DNA of 64,000 nucleotides from Cypionkella sp. Its GTDB lineage: Bacteria; Pseudomonadota; Alphaproteobacteria; Rhodobacterales; Rhodobacteraceae. Made by a program: the position numbers and the translations under genes. Every line of letters starts with the position of its first letter. The stretch's first letter is position 1. Positions 24,778 through 32,432 of this stretch are shown piece by piece. The notes under the pieces were generated by a model that was given only the letters and a program-made list of their open reading frames with translations, did not search any database and had not been told where the DNA came from. The stretch spans positions 93,284-157,283 of the forward strand of contig NZ_JAUSBA010000051.1 in the NCBI RefSeq assembly GCF_030652235.1, given 5' to 3'.

Positions 24778-24850
24778 GGTTTAACCTGCTCTGTGGGTGA
24801 AAAACTTATTTCGGGTGTCTCTTGTAAGAACCTCCCCCCGCCGGTCCCCT

Positions 24851-25249
24851 TCATAGGGTGGAAGTCGTTACCCACCCCCGCTGCACTGGTGCGTCTGCCG
24901 TCTGCCGTGCGTCTTGTGTGAGGGCGCGCTCTGGCGTCCAGCCGCGTGCAAGACGTTGCAGGATAAGCACGCGGGATATTCCCGTGCGGTTCGACCAGTC
25001 AGCAGCGTTCAGGGTTTCGCCGTTGTGGGTGATCAGCTTTGGCGCGGATGACGTGCTGTCAGTCACAACCTGCTTCGGCCGGGTGATGGCTTCGGCCTCT
25101 GACCACCCCAAGGCGAGGCGGCTGTAAATCTTGAACGCCGGGACGCCAGAGCGTTTTGACCATTGCGTGATGGTCAGGGTTTCGCCGTTGTGGGTGATGG
25201 CGTCGGTGTTGATGGTGCGCTTGACGGGTGGCTTGATGGAGCGCTTCAT
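24851..25249 (-). CDS. Phage protein with two tandem ITHNGETL-type HTH-like repeats
   Basis: 132 residues from ATG 25249. Two about 35-residue repeats are obvious. The first starts ITHNGETLTITQWSKRSGVP and ends ALGWSEAEAIT; the second starts ITHNGETLNAADWSNRTGIS and ends ARGWTPERALT. Each has the layout of a small helix-turn-helix (W-S-x-R-[ST]-G...I...R...GW...A[IL]T) found in phage proteins next to HNH or AP2-type nucleases. It overlaps the HNH gene by 4 bases, so it may provide DNA recognition for that nuclease; this is inferred. Confidence 0.7.
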   Translation of the reverse strand: MKRSIKPPVKRTINTDAITHNGETLTITQWSKRSGVPAFKIYSRLALGWSEAEAITRPKQVVTDSTSSAPKLITHNGETLNAADWSNRTGISRVLILQRLARGWTPERALTQDARQTADAPVQRGWVTTSTL

Positions 25250-25584
25250 GCTCTGCGCTCCTGACGTTGCTTGTCGCTGTTGTGGCAGCGCTGGCAAAGC
25301 GATTGCCAATTTCTAAAATCCCAGAACAAGCTTTGGTCGCCACCATGCGGCTTGATGTGATCCACCACGGTTGCCGCCTTGCCGCACATCACGCACCATG
25401 AATGATGGAACAGCCACTCTAGGCGGGCCTGTTCCCACTTGCGGCTGTAGCCACGCTGGCGGGCTGTGGGGCGCTTGGCGTCAAACCGGGCGTTGCGGGC
25501 GCGGGTGCTGGCGATCTGACACGCGCAGCGGGTGCCGTGCGCGACGGTGCGGCCACAGTTGCAGAGGTGTGGGGGTCGTGGCAT
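25246..25584 (-). CDS. HNH endonuclease
   Basis: 112 residues. Zinc-binding cysteines are visible as CNCGRTVAHGTRCAC near the start and CVMCGKAATVVDHIKPHGG, then QSLCQRCHNSDK. DHIKPH supplies the first His of the HNH motif and CQRCHNSDK the last. HNH proteins next to terminase genes of HK97-type phages help DNA cleavage during packaging. Here the gene lies between capsid and connector genes, further from the terminase than usual. It is translationally coupled to the tandem-repeat protein. Confidence 0.9.
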   Translation of the reverse strand: MPRPPHLCNCGRTVAHGTRCACQIASTRARNARFDAKRPTARQRGYSRKWEQARLEWLFHHSWCVMCGKAATVVDHIKPHGGDQSLFWDFRNWQSLCQRCHNSDKQRQERRA

Positions 25585-25592
25585 GGCGGTCC

Positions 25593-26201
25593 TCATTGCA
25601 TCATGCGCAGGGCTTCGAGGCCCGTGCGGTCAAAGTCGGGATCGAGGCCAGCGGCGATATTGGCTTCGCGCTGTGCATCGGTTTGGGTGGTGTCATCCTT
25701 GTCGGCAGCGGTGCCGTGGATGGCCTCTAGGCGGGCGATGTGCCCAGCGAGGGCTTCGGTGATCTCGGTTGGCGTGGCGTGCCACGTCTCTGCCGGGGTC
25801 CAGCCAAGCCAGCCCGTGCCGATGCGGTAAAGGTCTGCGAAGGCGTCAGCCCACGACAGGGTTTTGCCTTTAGGCGCGGCGCTGGTGGTGTCGGTGGCGG
25901 GTGTGGGCAGGAAAGCCGCCAGCAGACTCGATAGCGGGCCTGTGACAGCGTGCTTGTAGGTTTGAAGCGGTTCGGTGCTGATCGAGGCAAGAAAGCGCTG
26001 TGCGGCGCTGTGATCGGTTGTGGCGATCTCGATCATGGCGCGGATGGTGGCGGTGTCGAACTGATCAAGTTTGGTGATCAGCGGGCCGAAGCCATCATGC
26101 AGGCGCTCAAGGCGAAGTGCTGACCGCAGAGACGCGCGCAGCCGCACGGTGTTGCCACCGTGCGAAAGCGTGAACTCTGTCTCTGCGACCAGCGGGTTCA
26201 T
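25593..26201 (-). CDS. Tail assembly chaperone, GTA-like two-domain fusion
   Basis: 202 residues. The N-terminal part (FTLSHGGNTVRLRASL...LERLHDGFGPLITKLDQF) resembles GTA gp10-type chaperones. The C-terminal part contains DLYRIGTGWLGWTPAETW followed by ATPTEITEAL, the pattern of the small rcc01693/TAC_6-type chaperone. A natural fusion of the two would replace the frameshift products G/GT of lambda. It follows the capsid gene by 3 bases. Function is inferred from similarity to gene transfer agent proteins. Confidence 0.65.
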   Translation of the reverse strand: MNPLVAETEFTLSHGGNTVRLRASLRSALRLERLHDGFGPLITKLDQFDTATIRAMIEIATTDHSAAQRFLASISTEPLQTYKHAVTGPLSSLLAAFLPTPATDTTSAAPKGKTLSWADAFADLYRIGTGWLGWTPAETWHATPTEITEALAGHIARLEAIHGTAADKDDTTQTDAQREANIAAGLDPDFDRTGLEALRMMQ

Positions 26202-26204
26202 GGC

Positions 26205-27719
26205 TTATACGGCCATTTTCAGCTTGCGGAAAACGGCTGCGCTGGTGACGCCAGCTCCCACCCGGCGGCGGGCGTGAAAGCGGGCCATACCCACCGTGCG
26301 CTGCGTCAGCAGATCGGGCAGCACGTCCAGCGCGATACGGTCATAGATGCGATACCCGGCTTTGAAGTCGCCAAAGATGATCGGCGTGGTGGCGTTCGCG
26401 ACGTTCGGCATATCCAGCGCTTCGACAACCGGACGGCCAAGGATCGTTTCCGGCTGGCCTGCCTGATAGGACGGCTGCCACAGATATTGCCCGGTCGTGT
26501 CTTTCAGGGTGCGCAGCACGGCAAGCGTGGTGCCGTTCATCACCCAAGTGCCACGGTTGCGATAGGTCGCGGGCATTGAGTAAAACAGCTTGATCAGCGC
26601 ATCTGCCGACAGGTTGGTCGCGTGGCCGTTGTTCGTTTCGGCAATGCCTGCGGCGGTCATAAAGCCCGTGGGTTCAACAGCGGTCGCACCGTTCACGAAC
26701 GACACGGCCTCTTTCATGCCGAAGTCTTCGGCCAAGGCCAAACGCACTTCGGCTTCCACGTTCGCAGAGTCCTCAAGCATCCGCAGCGATAGGTCCACAA
26801 AGGTCGCAAGTTCCTTCACCGCGATCTCGCCTTGATCGAACGAAGGCTGAGACGCGGTGCGCTCCACCACTTCACCCACCCAAAGAGCGTTGGTGACGCC
26901 CGTGCGCTTCGGCAACAGGACGTTGTGGCTGGCGGTCGTGCGCACGTCTGCGATGGCGCGGATCGGGCTGAACTCGATCAGGTTGCGGATGAACTCGCCA
27001 GAGACTTCCTCTGGTGCCAAAACGTAGGCCGGGGCGTCATTGGCGACGGTCAGGGCTTTCTTGTCGAACTCGCCACCTTGCAGGAACGACACGAACGCCT
27101 TGCGCTCTGGTGCGATCACCGCGCCGGAAACATGCGCGCCGTGGGGGCGGTTGCTTTTGGCCTCAAGTTGATCGAGGCGCGCTTTCATCGCGTCGAAAGC
27201 CTTGGTGTCGATTTGCGGTGCGTTGGCCGGGGTTTGGGTTTCGTCGGTCATGGTGTTTTCCTCTGGGGTGTTTTCCGCATTTGCGGCTTTGATGGACGTG
27301 ATCACCGCGCCGGGATGGCTCGGGATAGCGACTATGCTGATCTCGAAAAGATCGAGGGCGGCGATGGTGCGACCACGCGGGCGCGGCGTGGCTGATTTCG
27401 TGACAAAGCCGATTGAGAGCCCGGAGACAGCGCCCGCTTGGATCATGGCGCGAACCTCCGCAGCGCGGGCCACGTCATCCACCAGCAAGCGGCCTTTCAC
27501 AGTCAGACCTTCGGCGGTTTCAGTGATTTCGTTCCAGACGCCGATCACCTGTGCCTGATCATGGGCGAACAGCATGGGCAGCGAGGCCGGGGCGGTGAAA
27601 GCGCCTTTGGTGATCACGTCGCCCACACGGTCAGGTCCAGAGAACGGCCACGCGGTGCCAGTGATCTCGCCTGCGTCGTCAACCGCGAAGGCGGCTTTGA
27701 ACTCGATACGGTCGGTCAT
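26205..27719 (-). CDS. Fused HK97-type prohead protease and major capsid protein
   Basis: 504 residues. Residues 1-150 are a U35-type prohead protease with FKAAFAVDDAGEITGTAWPF, catalytic His in MLFAHDQ and Ser in AVSGLSIGF. A Glu/Gln-rich linker (about 155-195) resembles the delta/scaffold domain. Residues 200-504 are the HK97-fold capsid with LPKRTGVTNALWVGE, GMKEAVSFVNG, WVMNGTTLAVLRTLKD and YRIYDRIALDVL. An internal ATG (MTDETQTPAN) at the junction could give separate capsid protein. Fusion removes the need for a separate protease gene, a known but uncommon arrangement. Confidence 0.92.
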   Translation of the reverse strand: MTDRIEFKAAFAVDDAGEITGTAWPFSGPDRVGDVITKGAFTAPASLPMLFAHDQAQVIGVWNEITETAEGLTVKGRLLVDDVARAAEVRAMIQAGAVSGLSIGFVTKSATPRPRGRTIAALDLFEISIVAIPSHPGAVITSIKAANAENTPEENTMTDETQTPANAPQIDTKAFDAMKARLDQLEAKSNRPHGAHVSGAVIAPERKAFVSFLQGGEFDKKALTVANDAPAYVLAPEEVSGEFIRNLIEFSPIRAIADVRTTASHNVLLPKRTGVTNALWVGEVVERTASQPSFDQGEIAVKELATFVDLSLRMLEDSANVEAEVRLALAEDFGMKEAVSFVNGATAVEPTGFMTAAGIAETNNGHATNLSADALIKLFYSMPATYRNRGTWVMNGTTLAVLRTLKDTTGQYLWQPSYQAGQPETILGRPVVEALDMPNVANATTPIIFGDFKAGYRIYDRIALDVLPDLLTQRTVGMARFHARRRVGAGVTSAAVFRKLKMAV

Positions 27720-28093
27720 GCTGGCACCTGCAAGGCTGCGGCAAGATCACCAGTGGCGGCGGCTTCGGCAAGCTGCGCGTCATCGGCAACGCCAGACCAC
27801 CGCGCATCAAGAATGTTCAACGCCAGCGCCATCAGCTCGCCCAGCGGGCGGTTTGTGGCATAGGCTTGCACCTTGCGGAGAGAATACTCAGGACTTGCTC
27901 CCCCGCCGATCATCCCAAGCCGGATGATCTCGCGCAGGGAGTCTGCGGCGAACTGTCCGGCGATGAAGGTGGCGTAGATCGCACCGATGCCTTGGCCCGT
28001 GATATGCTCAAGTTCGGTCAGCATTTCGTCGGTCAGGCAAAAGGTATAATCGGTCGTTCCGAAAAACCCCCGGTGTGAGATTTTATCAGGCAT
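27716..28093 (-). CDS. GTA-gp10-like tail protein/chaperone
   Basis: 125 residues from ATG 28093 (MPDKISHRGFFGTTDYTFCL). The block ELEHITGQGIGAIYATFIAG and AADSLREIIRLGMIGGG match the GTA-gp10 family of Rhodobacter gene transfer agents and related phages. The start overlaps the portal stop by 8 bases and the stop overlaps the protease-capsid start by 4. Placing it between portal and protease is unusual; in gene transfer agents it is next to the tail genes. Confidence 0.75.
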   Translation of the reverse strand: MPDKISHRGFFGTTDYTFCLTDEMLTELEHITGQGIGAIYATFIAGQFAADSLREIIRLGMIGGGASPEYSLRKVQAYATNRPLGELMALALNILDARWSGVADDAQLAEAAATGDLAAALQVPA

Positions 28094-29291
28094 CTTGAGA
28101 TTCCTTTTTAGCGGCGTCATTCGCGCCCGTGGTGGTATAGGGGTTTTGAAGGGTGTTGCCTTCGGCGTGGGCTGGCAGGTTCAAGCCGCCGCGAACCTCA
28201 TTGGCCGTCATTGCACCCATAGATCGGAATTGACCGTATGCCGTGGCACGTTCGGCAAGTTTTACCGTGGACAGGTCTTCGGTGATAAACTCGACATAAT
28301 AAGCGCGCCGTTCCTCTGGTGTCAGCAACACGCGCGCATAAGCCGCCTGCCACTTATTAAGCCACGGTCGCAGCGTGGTCTGAATAAACTGCCGCTGCAT
28401 TTCTTCGGCATTTGACCATGTGCTGCGCGACAGCTCAAAAAGCATCGTTGGCGGCACTCTAAAAATACGCGCGACTTCGTGGATTTGCTCAAGGCGGTTT
28501 TCACTGAATTGCGCATCGGTCAGCGTCATTGTGATTTGCTGATAGGCCATGCCTTCGTCAAGCAAAGCCACGCCGCCAGATTTCGGGCCGGAGTGGGTGT
28601 CGGTCCAAGCCTTTTTCAGCTTCACCTTGGCTTCATCGCCAACCGTTTTCGGCGCGGTGATGATGCCGCCGGGGCTGGCACCGTTCGCCAGCAGCTTGGC
28701 GAGGTGGCCGGAAAGCGCTGCCGCCGTGGCGAGGGCTTCACGGCCAAGGCTGATCGGTGATGCGTCAAAAAACGGCTGGATATGCAGGATTTCGGTATAG
28801 GCATAACGCACTGTGCCGCGCGCCGTCTGCAACAGGTAATAGGGCTCACCGTCATCATCATGCTTGAACTGGACGGCGGCGGGATCGAGGCGGTGCAATT
28901 CAAGCGGTGTGCCGTCTGCGGCGCGGACAACCACGGCATAGCCTGCGCCATGCAGTAGGGCGTCTGCGGTCAGGGTCGTGCGCAGCGCCTCTGCGCTTGT
29001 CCACGGGTTCGCCTCGTCATGGATCAGGTGATAGGCCGGATGATCCTTGGCAGTCGCTTTGGTTTCGCGCTCAAAGAGTTTTACAGGAAGGGTGCCAGCG
29101 GTTTCAGAAATTAACGCGACAGCGCAAGCGACAGCGGGAATACGCATTGCGCCCGCTGCACTAAAAGACAGACCACCGATATTTGAGATACCGCCAAAAA
29201 CGGAAAAGGCTTCATCGTCTGAAAGCGAAAAAGATTTGACCTCTGGCTTAAAGCCAAGTGCCGATTTTACGGTGTCGAGTAATCCAGTCAT
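28086..29291 (-). CDS. HK97-family phage portal protein
   Basis: 401 residues, forming the dodecameric vertex through which DNA enters the head. Typical blocks are AMRIPAVACAVALISETAGTLP, HPAYHLIHDEANPWTSAEALR, ILHIQPFFDASPISLGREAL and FRVPPTMLFELSRSTWSNAEEM. It is the first gene of the morphogenesis operon; the 72-base gap to the integrase gene must contain its promoter. The terminase genes, normally just before the portal, are instead at the far end of this operon. Confidence 0.93.
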   Translation of the reverse strand: MTGLLDTVKSALGFKPEVKSFSLSDDEAFSVFGGISNIGGLSFSAAGAMRIPAVACAVALISETAGTLPVKLFERETKATAKDHPAYHLIHDEANPWTSAEALRTTLTADALLHGAGYAVVVRAADGTPLELHRLDPAAVQFKHDDDGEPYYLLQTARGTVRYAYTEILHIQPFFDASPISLGREALATAAALSGHLAKLLANGASPGGIITAPKTVGDEAKVKLKKAWTDTHSGPKSGGVALLDEGMAYQQITMTLTDAQFSENRLEQIHEVARIFRVPPTMLFELSRSTWSNAEEMQRQFIQTTLRPWLNKWQAAYARVLLTPEERRAYYVEFITEDLSTVKLAERATAYGQFRSMGAMTANEVRGGLNLPAHAEGNTLQNPYTTTGANDAAKKESQDA

Positions 29292-29363
29292 CGGCGTTTA
29301 TCCTGTGAAGCATCTTCATAGGATCAATGTAGAGTCAGCCGAATCAGTTGTAAGGGGTTTGCG

Positions 29364-31166
29364 TTATTTTATTTTGTCAAGCACTAAATGGTCGAGACTT
29401 AGGCCGGGATATTGAATCGCATTCACCAGTTCCACGCGCTGTTCAAGCATCCCTTGAGGCATAATACCGTATCGGCCAGTCATAGATTTTTCAGTGTGTC
29501 CTAAAATAAATCCGAACTGCTGATCGAGGAAACCGCCACGCCGCAAAGCATCTGCCGCACCATGCCGAAAAGAATAAAGCGAAAGTCCCCTACCCACCTT
29601 GAGACCGATCCTTGTCAAATATCGCCCAAACTCACGCGACACATCAGCCATCATCTGACCACGCTTATTCCGCACCGCGCCGGGGAACAGCGCCGTGCCA
29701 CCCTCTTTCACGCGGCCTTCGTGGTAGCCGATAAAGCCAAGCCTGATCAGTTCGGGGTGAACCGGAACAACACGCATTGACCCTTCGGTTTTCACCGACT
29801 TGCCTTCGTCGGTTTCGTCGCCTTCGGTGGTGACGTGCATGATCCAGTGGCCGTGCTGTTGCCGAACGTCATTGACGGCAAGCTGACCGATCTCTGCGGG
29901 CCGCGCGCCAGAGAACAGCATGATCAGCGGCACCCAGAACCGATGATCACGGATCAGGAAGTTACCGGGTTTTGCGATCTTGCGCCATTCATCATCACTC
30001 TGGCACCCCACAAACCACGGCGAGGCGAACAGCGCTTTAAGCTGATCGGTGTCAAACGGCAGCGTGGGGGTTTTTGTCTCTTTCTTGAGTGCCAGCCCCA
30101 ACGTGGCGTTTTCGTTCACATAGCCGTTGTCCACAGCCCACGACAGAAACGCGCCAAGGCTAGACAGATAGCGGTTCACGGTGCGGTCAGCGATCACCGG
30201 CTTGCCGATCTTCTCGTTCGCCTTGACGATCTGTGAGATATTCATGCCAGCGAACACGTTGGTTTCGGTCGCCTTGACCGGGTATTTCACAAGCAACTGC
30301 TTCCAGTTTCGCACTTCGACTTTGCTGATCGAGGCGATGGGAAAGCTGGCACCCACCAGTTCAACGAATGTCCCGATGTCCCGGCGCATCTGGTGAAGGC
30401 GATCCTGCGCAACACCGCTGGGGTTTTCTCTGGCGAAAATGTCGAAAAGTTCCATAATCGTCTCACCGGGCTTCGCAGAGGCGCGGCGCTGCCCGCTGGC
30501 GGGCCGCACAAGCTGATCACGGGGTTCGCCGGAGTAGTCGCCAGCATCGCGCTCTAGGGTGCGCTGTAGCCCCTCTATGCCGCCGCGCATCATGGCGCGG
30601 GCGATGCCCACCCATTCAGGCGAACCGGGCGCTGCATAGAGGCGGTTGGCGCGCAGGAACTCGTTCACGTCATCCGCGATGGGTGTCATCTCGCCTTTGA
30701 TCAGGTTCGCGCGCGTGTCGGCCAGCTTCGCCTTGCGCATGGCGCTGTTGAACTCTGCCGCGTTTTGTTTGGCCTGAAAGCCCACGGTCGCCGCCAGCAT
30801 CGCCAGACGGTCGGTCAGGTCCAGACCCTCGGCCTGCGCGGTCGCTACCGCCTCGGCCTTGGCCTCTTGCACGTCGCCTTCGGTTGGCAGGTTCACGCGG
30901 GCGGCTTCGTCGTCAGCAAGGGTTTGGCCGTAGTGCGACCACGCCGCCAACGCCTCGTCGTCCTTGGTCAGGTTCTTGCGGGCGCGCAGGTCGTCAAATT
31001 CGAGGTGCCAAGCCTGCATCTGCGGATGCAGCCGCCGTTTGGCTTCTGGCAACTCGTTGGTGCCTAGCGCCTTCACCAGCTCTGTTTTGCCGATCACTTC
31101 CACCAGATCGACAGGAACGCGGATGCGGGCCGAATAGCTTGCACCGCGTCTCAGAAGGTTGCTCAT
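29364..31166 (-). CDS. int: Tyrosine recombinase integrase
   Basis: 600 residues, large for the family because of an extended N-terminal arm-binding region (about residues 1-240). The catalytic domain shows Arg in MLFSGARPAEIGQLA, the box LYSFRHGAADALRRGG (Tyr replaces the usual His of HxxR), LGHTEKSMTGRYG with the histidine and the nucleophile Tyr. It lies 128 bases from attR, reading into the element. Tandem TGTGTTACAGTC repeats sit just before its start and could both bind integrase and control its expression. Confidence 0.95.
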   Translation of the reverse strand: MSNLLRRGASYSARIRVPVDLVEVIGKTELVKALGTNELPEAKRRLHPQMQAWHLEFDDLRARKNLTKDDEALAAWSHYGQTLADDEAARVNLPTEGDVQEAKAEAVATAQAEGLDLTDRLAMLAATVGFQAKQNAAEFNSAMRKAKLADTRANLIKGEMTPIADDVNEFLRANRLYAAPGSPEWVGIARAMMRGGIEGLQRTLERDAGDYSGEPRDQLVRPASGQRRASAKPGETIMELFDIFARENPSGVAQDRLHQMRRDIGTFVELVGASFPIASISKVEVRNWKQLLVKYPVKATETNVFAGMNISQIVKANEKIGKPVIADRTVNRYLSSLGAFLSWAVDNGYVNENATLGLALKKETKTPTLPFDTDQLKALFASPWFVGCQSDDEWRKIAKPGNFLIRDHRFWVPLIMLFSGARPAEIGQLAVNDVRQQHGHWIMHVTTEGDETDEGKSVKTEGSMRVVPVHPELIRLGFIGYHEGRVKEGGTALFPGAVRNKRGQMMADVSREFGRYLTRIGLKVGRGLSLYSFRHGAADALRRGGFLDQQFGFILGHTEKSMTGRYGIMPQGMLEQRVELVNAIQYPGLSLDHLVLDKIK

Positions 31167-31185
31167 TTTGGCCTATCCTGTCACA

Positions 31186-31222
31186 TGTGGAACGGTCGTG
31201 TGTTACAGTCATGTGTTACAGT
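31186..31222. repeat. Integrase arm-type tandem repeats, right end
   Basis: Three direct copies with exact 13-bp spacing: TGTGGAACGGTC (31186), TGTGTTACAGTC (31199) and TGTGTTACAGT (31212). They lie between the integrase start and attR. The same 12-mer is at the left end (14249). Confidence 0.65.
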
Positions 31223-31293
31223 TTTTTTCAGGATAGTCAATAAATGTCATATAGTTACATGAAAACATGGGCTTAAAAAATGTTGTAATAATG

Positions 31294-31313
31294 CCCTCCC
31301 GCCCCAGCCAACT
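31294..31313. repeat. attR core
   Basis: The right copy of the 20-bp att repeat, equal to the last 17 bases of tRNA-Gln plus three more. The sequence after it (TTATTTGC) should be the original chromosomal flank of the tRNA gene. Confidence 0.92.
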
Positions 31314-31622
31314 TATTTGCAGGTTTGGTTCGAAGTTGAAAGCGACGGCTCTGCCGTTGCTGGTTTTGATTTGCGGCCAAGGGCTTATTCACCTTGCCGT
31401 CGTGCCGTTGCTCCCAGAAGTTCACGCGAGGTTTCAGGCAACTGGTGGTGGATCTGCCCCAAGCGATGCCCCAGTTTGGGTGGAACGGGTGGCGGGGGTT
31501 AGAGTCGGCGGGGGCTTTTAGCTGACGTTTTGTCTAAGCCTTATACCGTTGGAAGTTGGCAAGCTGACCAAGCCTTGTTAAAGCATCGTAGAACCCATTC
31601 GTTTGATTTGGAGCCGTAGAGT
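31314..31622. other. Gene-free right flank of the element
   Basis: About 300 bases with no convincing gene. A short open frame crossing attR (31267-31521) encodes an apolar Leu/Val/Ala-rich peptide but has no binding site and starts inside the element. The stretch may be remnant DNA. Confidence 0.4.
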
Positions 31623-32045
31623 ATGCGTTGCGTTTGGACGGCATTGGCCCTTTTGGCACTTTCCAGTCCGGCAACGGCAGACGAATGCAAGATCGTTTGG
31701 TGGGATCTTTTTCTCCCTCAGTCCGATGTTGAGTTTGAGAAGACCTCGGATGCAAGCGCCCTGCTCACTTTGAAAAATACCGGCAAGCTCGAACCGATCA
31801 GCTTCGAGTTGGCTCTACGAAATGTAACCAAAGATGATGGGAAAGGGCTGAGCTTGCTGCTTGGCACGCAGACACTGGTGGCTGGAGGGGTGTCAAATCA
31901 GGTGACTGTTACACTGCAGCCAAAGACCACGAGTTGGTTGGTTGGCTTCGAAAGCGAGCAGATCGTTCGAGCCAAAGACGGTCAAACTTTCGGCGGCGTG
32001 GTGAGGCTTACTGGGCATTTGGTCTGCAATCAGCTTAAGCCGTGA
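31623..32045 (+). CDS. Secreted hypothetical protein (140 aa)
   Basis: 140 residues with a clear signal peptide, RCVWTALALLALSSPATADE (cleavage probably after ATA). It is followed by a beta-rich domain with two cysteines (DECKIVWW near the mature N-terminus, LVCNQLKP at the end) that may form a disulfide linking the ends. Blocks such as ALLTLKNTGKLEPISFELAL resemble an immunoglobulin-like fold. No family is recognised. It sits alone next to the integrated element. Confidence 0.65.
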   Translation: MRCVWTALALLALSSPATADECKIVWWDLFLPQSDVEFEKTSDASALLTLKNTGKLEPISFELALRNVTKDDGKGLSLLLGTQTLVAGGVSNQVTVTLQPKTTSWLVGFESEQIVRAKDGQTFGGVVRLTGHLVCNQLKP

Positions 32046-32432
32046 AGGTGGGCAAACCGTCCGCTACATTCGATGGCGCAGATGGCAACGAGCAACCTGG
32101 GATGACCGCCTCACCCTTTAGGAGCCAAGGTCCACTTTGTGCGCATAGCGCCCCTGCCCTTCGTCACGCTTGATTGCAAGACCGCTGCTTGCGCTGCCTC
32201 AAGCTCTTTCCAGTCTCCGTTATAGGGCGGTTAACACTCCACCAGAGGGCCTAGGTCTGGGGTGGGGGAATAGGTATAAGTAATGGATGATAAAGGGTTA
32301 TCTGGAGGGACTAGAAGGAAGTGTATCCTCCTCCTCCCCCCTAGAGCCTGAAGGGAATAACCAACCTCCCCAGTCCTCTCCTCCCAGCTAGATAACCGTC
32401 CTAGATACCCCGCAACCATTCGTTCTGCTCCC
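32046..32432. other. Gene-free, partly purine/pyrimidine-biased gap
   Basis: No convincing gene. The right half (32265-32420) holds long purine-rich then pyrimidine-rich runs with short inverted elements (GGTTATCT near 32296 and AGATAACC near 32391), so the region could fold. It lies just past the stop of the polymerase-like gene and may form its terminator or be remnant DNA. Confidence 0.35.

Larger units (their letters stand above)
14181..31313. mobile_element. Integrated 17.1-kb phage-like element in tRNA-Gln
   Basis: Bounded by a perfect 20-bp direct repeat (CCCTCCCGCCCCAGCCAACT) at 14181-14200 and 31294-31313; the integrase gene lies just inside the right end. From right to left it carries integrase, portal, GTA-gp10-like, protease-capsid fusion, tail chaperone, HNH, repeat protein, connector, HK97-gp10-like, DUF3168, head-tail adaptor, small and large terminase and tape measure. 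The left end has an AIPR protein, a HUH-type protein and three small genes. I find no tail tube, baseplate, receptor-binding, holin/endolysin or repressor genes. It may be a capsid-forming satellite or a reduced prophage. Confidence 0.93.

Noticed and set aside
14181..31313. The idea that this is the host's own gene transfer agent cluster
   Set aside because: It has an integrase, att repeats at a tRNA, a rearranged order and cargo genes. Gene transfer agent clusters lack integrases and att sites and follow a fixed order.
31267..31521. A small plus-strand open frame across attR
   Set aside because: It starts in the element and ends in the host flank, lacks a binding site and has no family. 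It is a by-product of integration.
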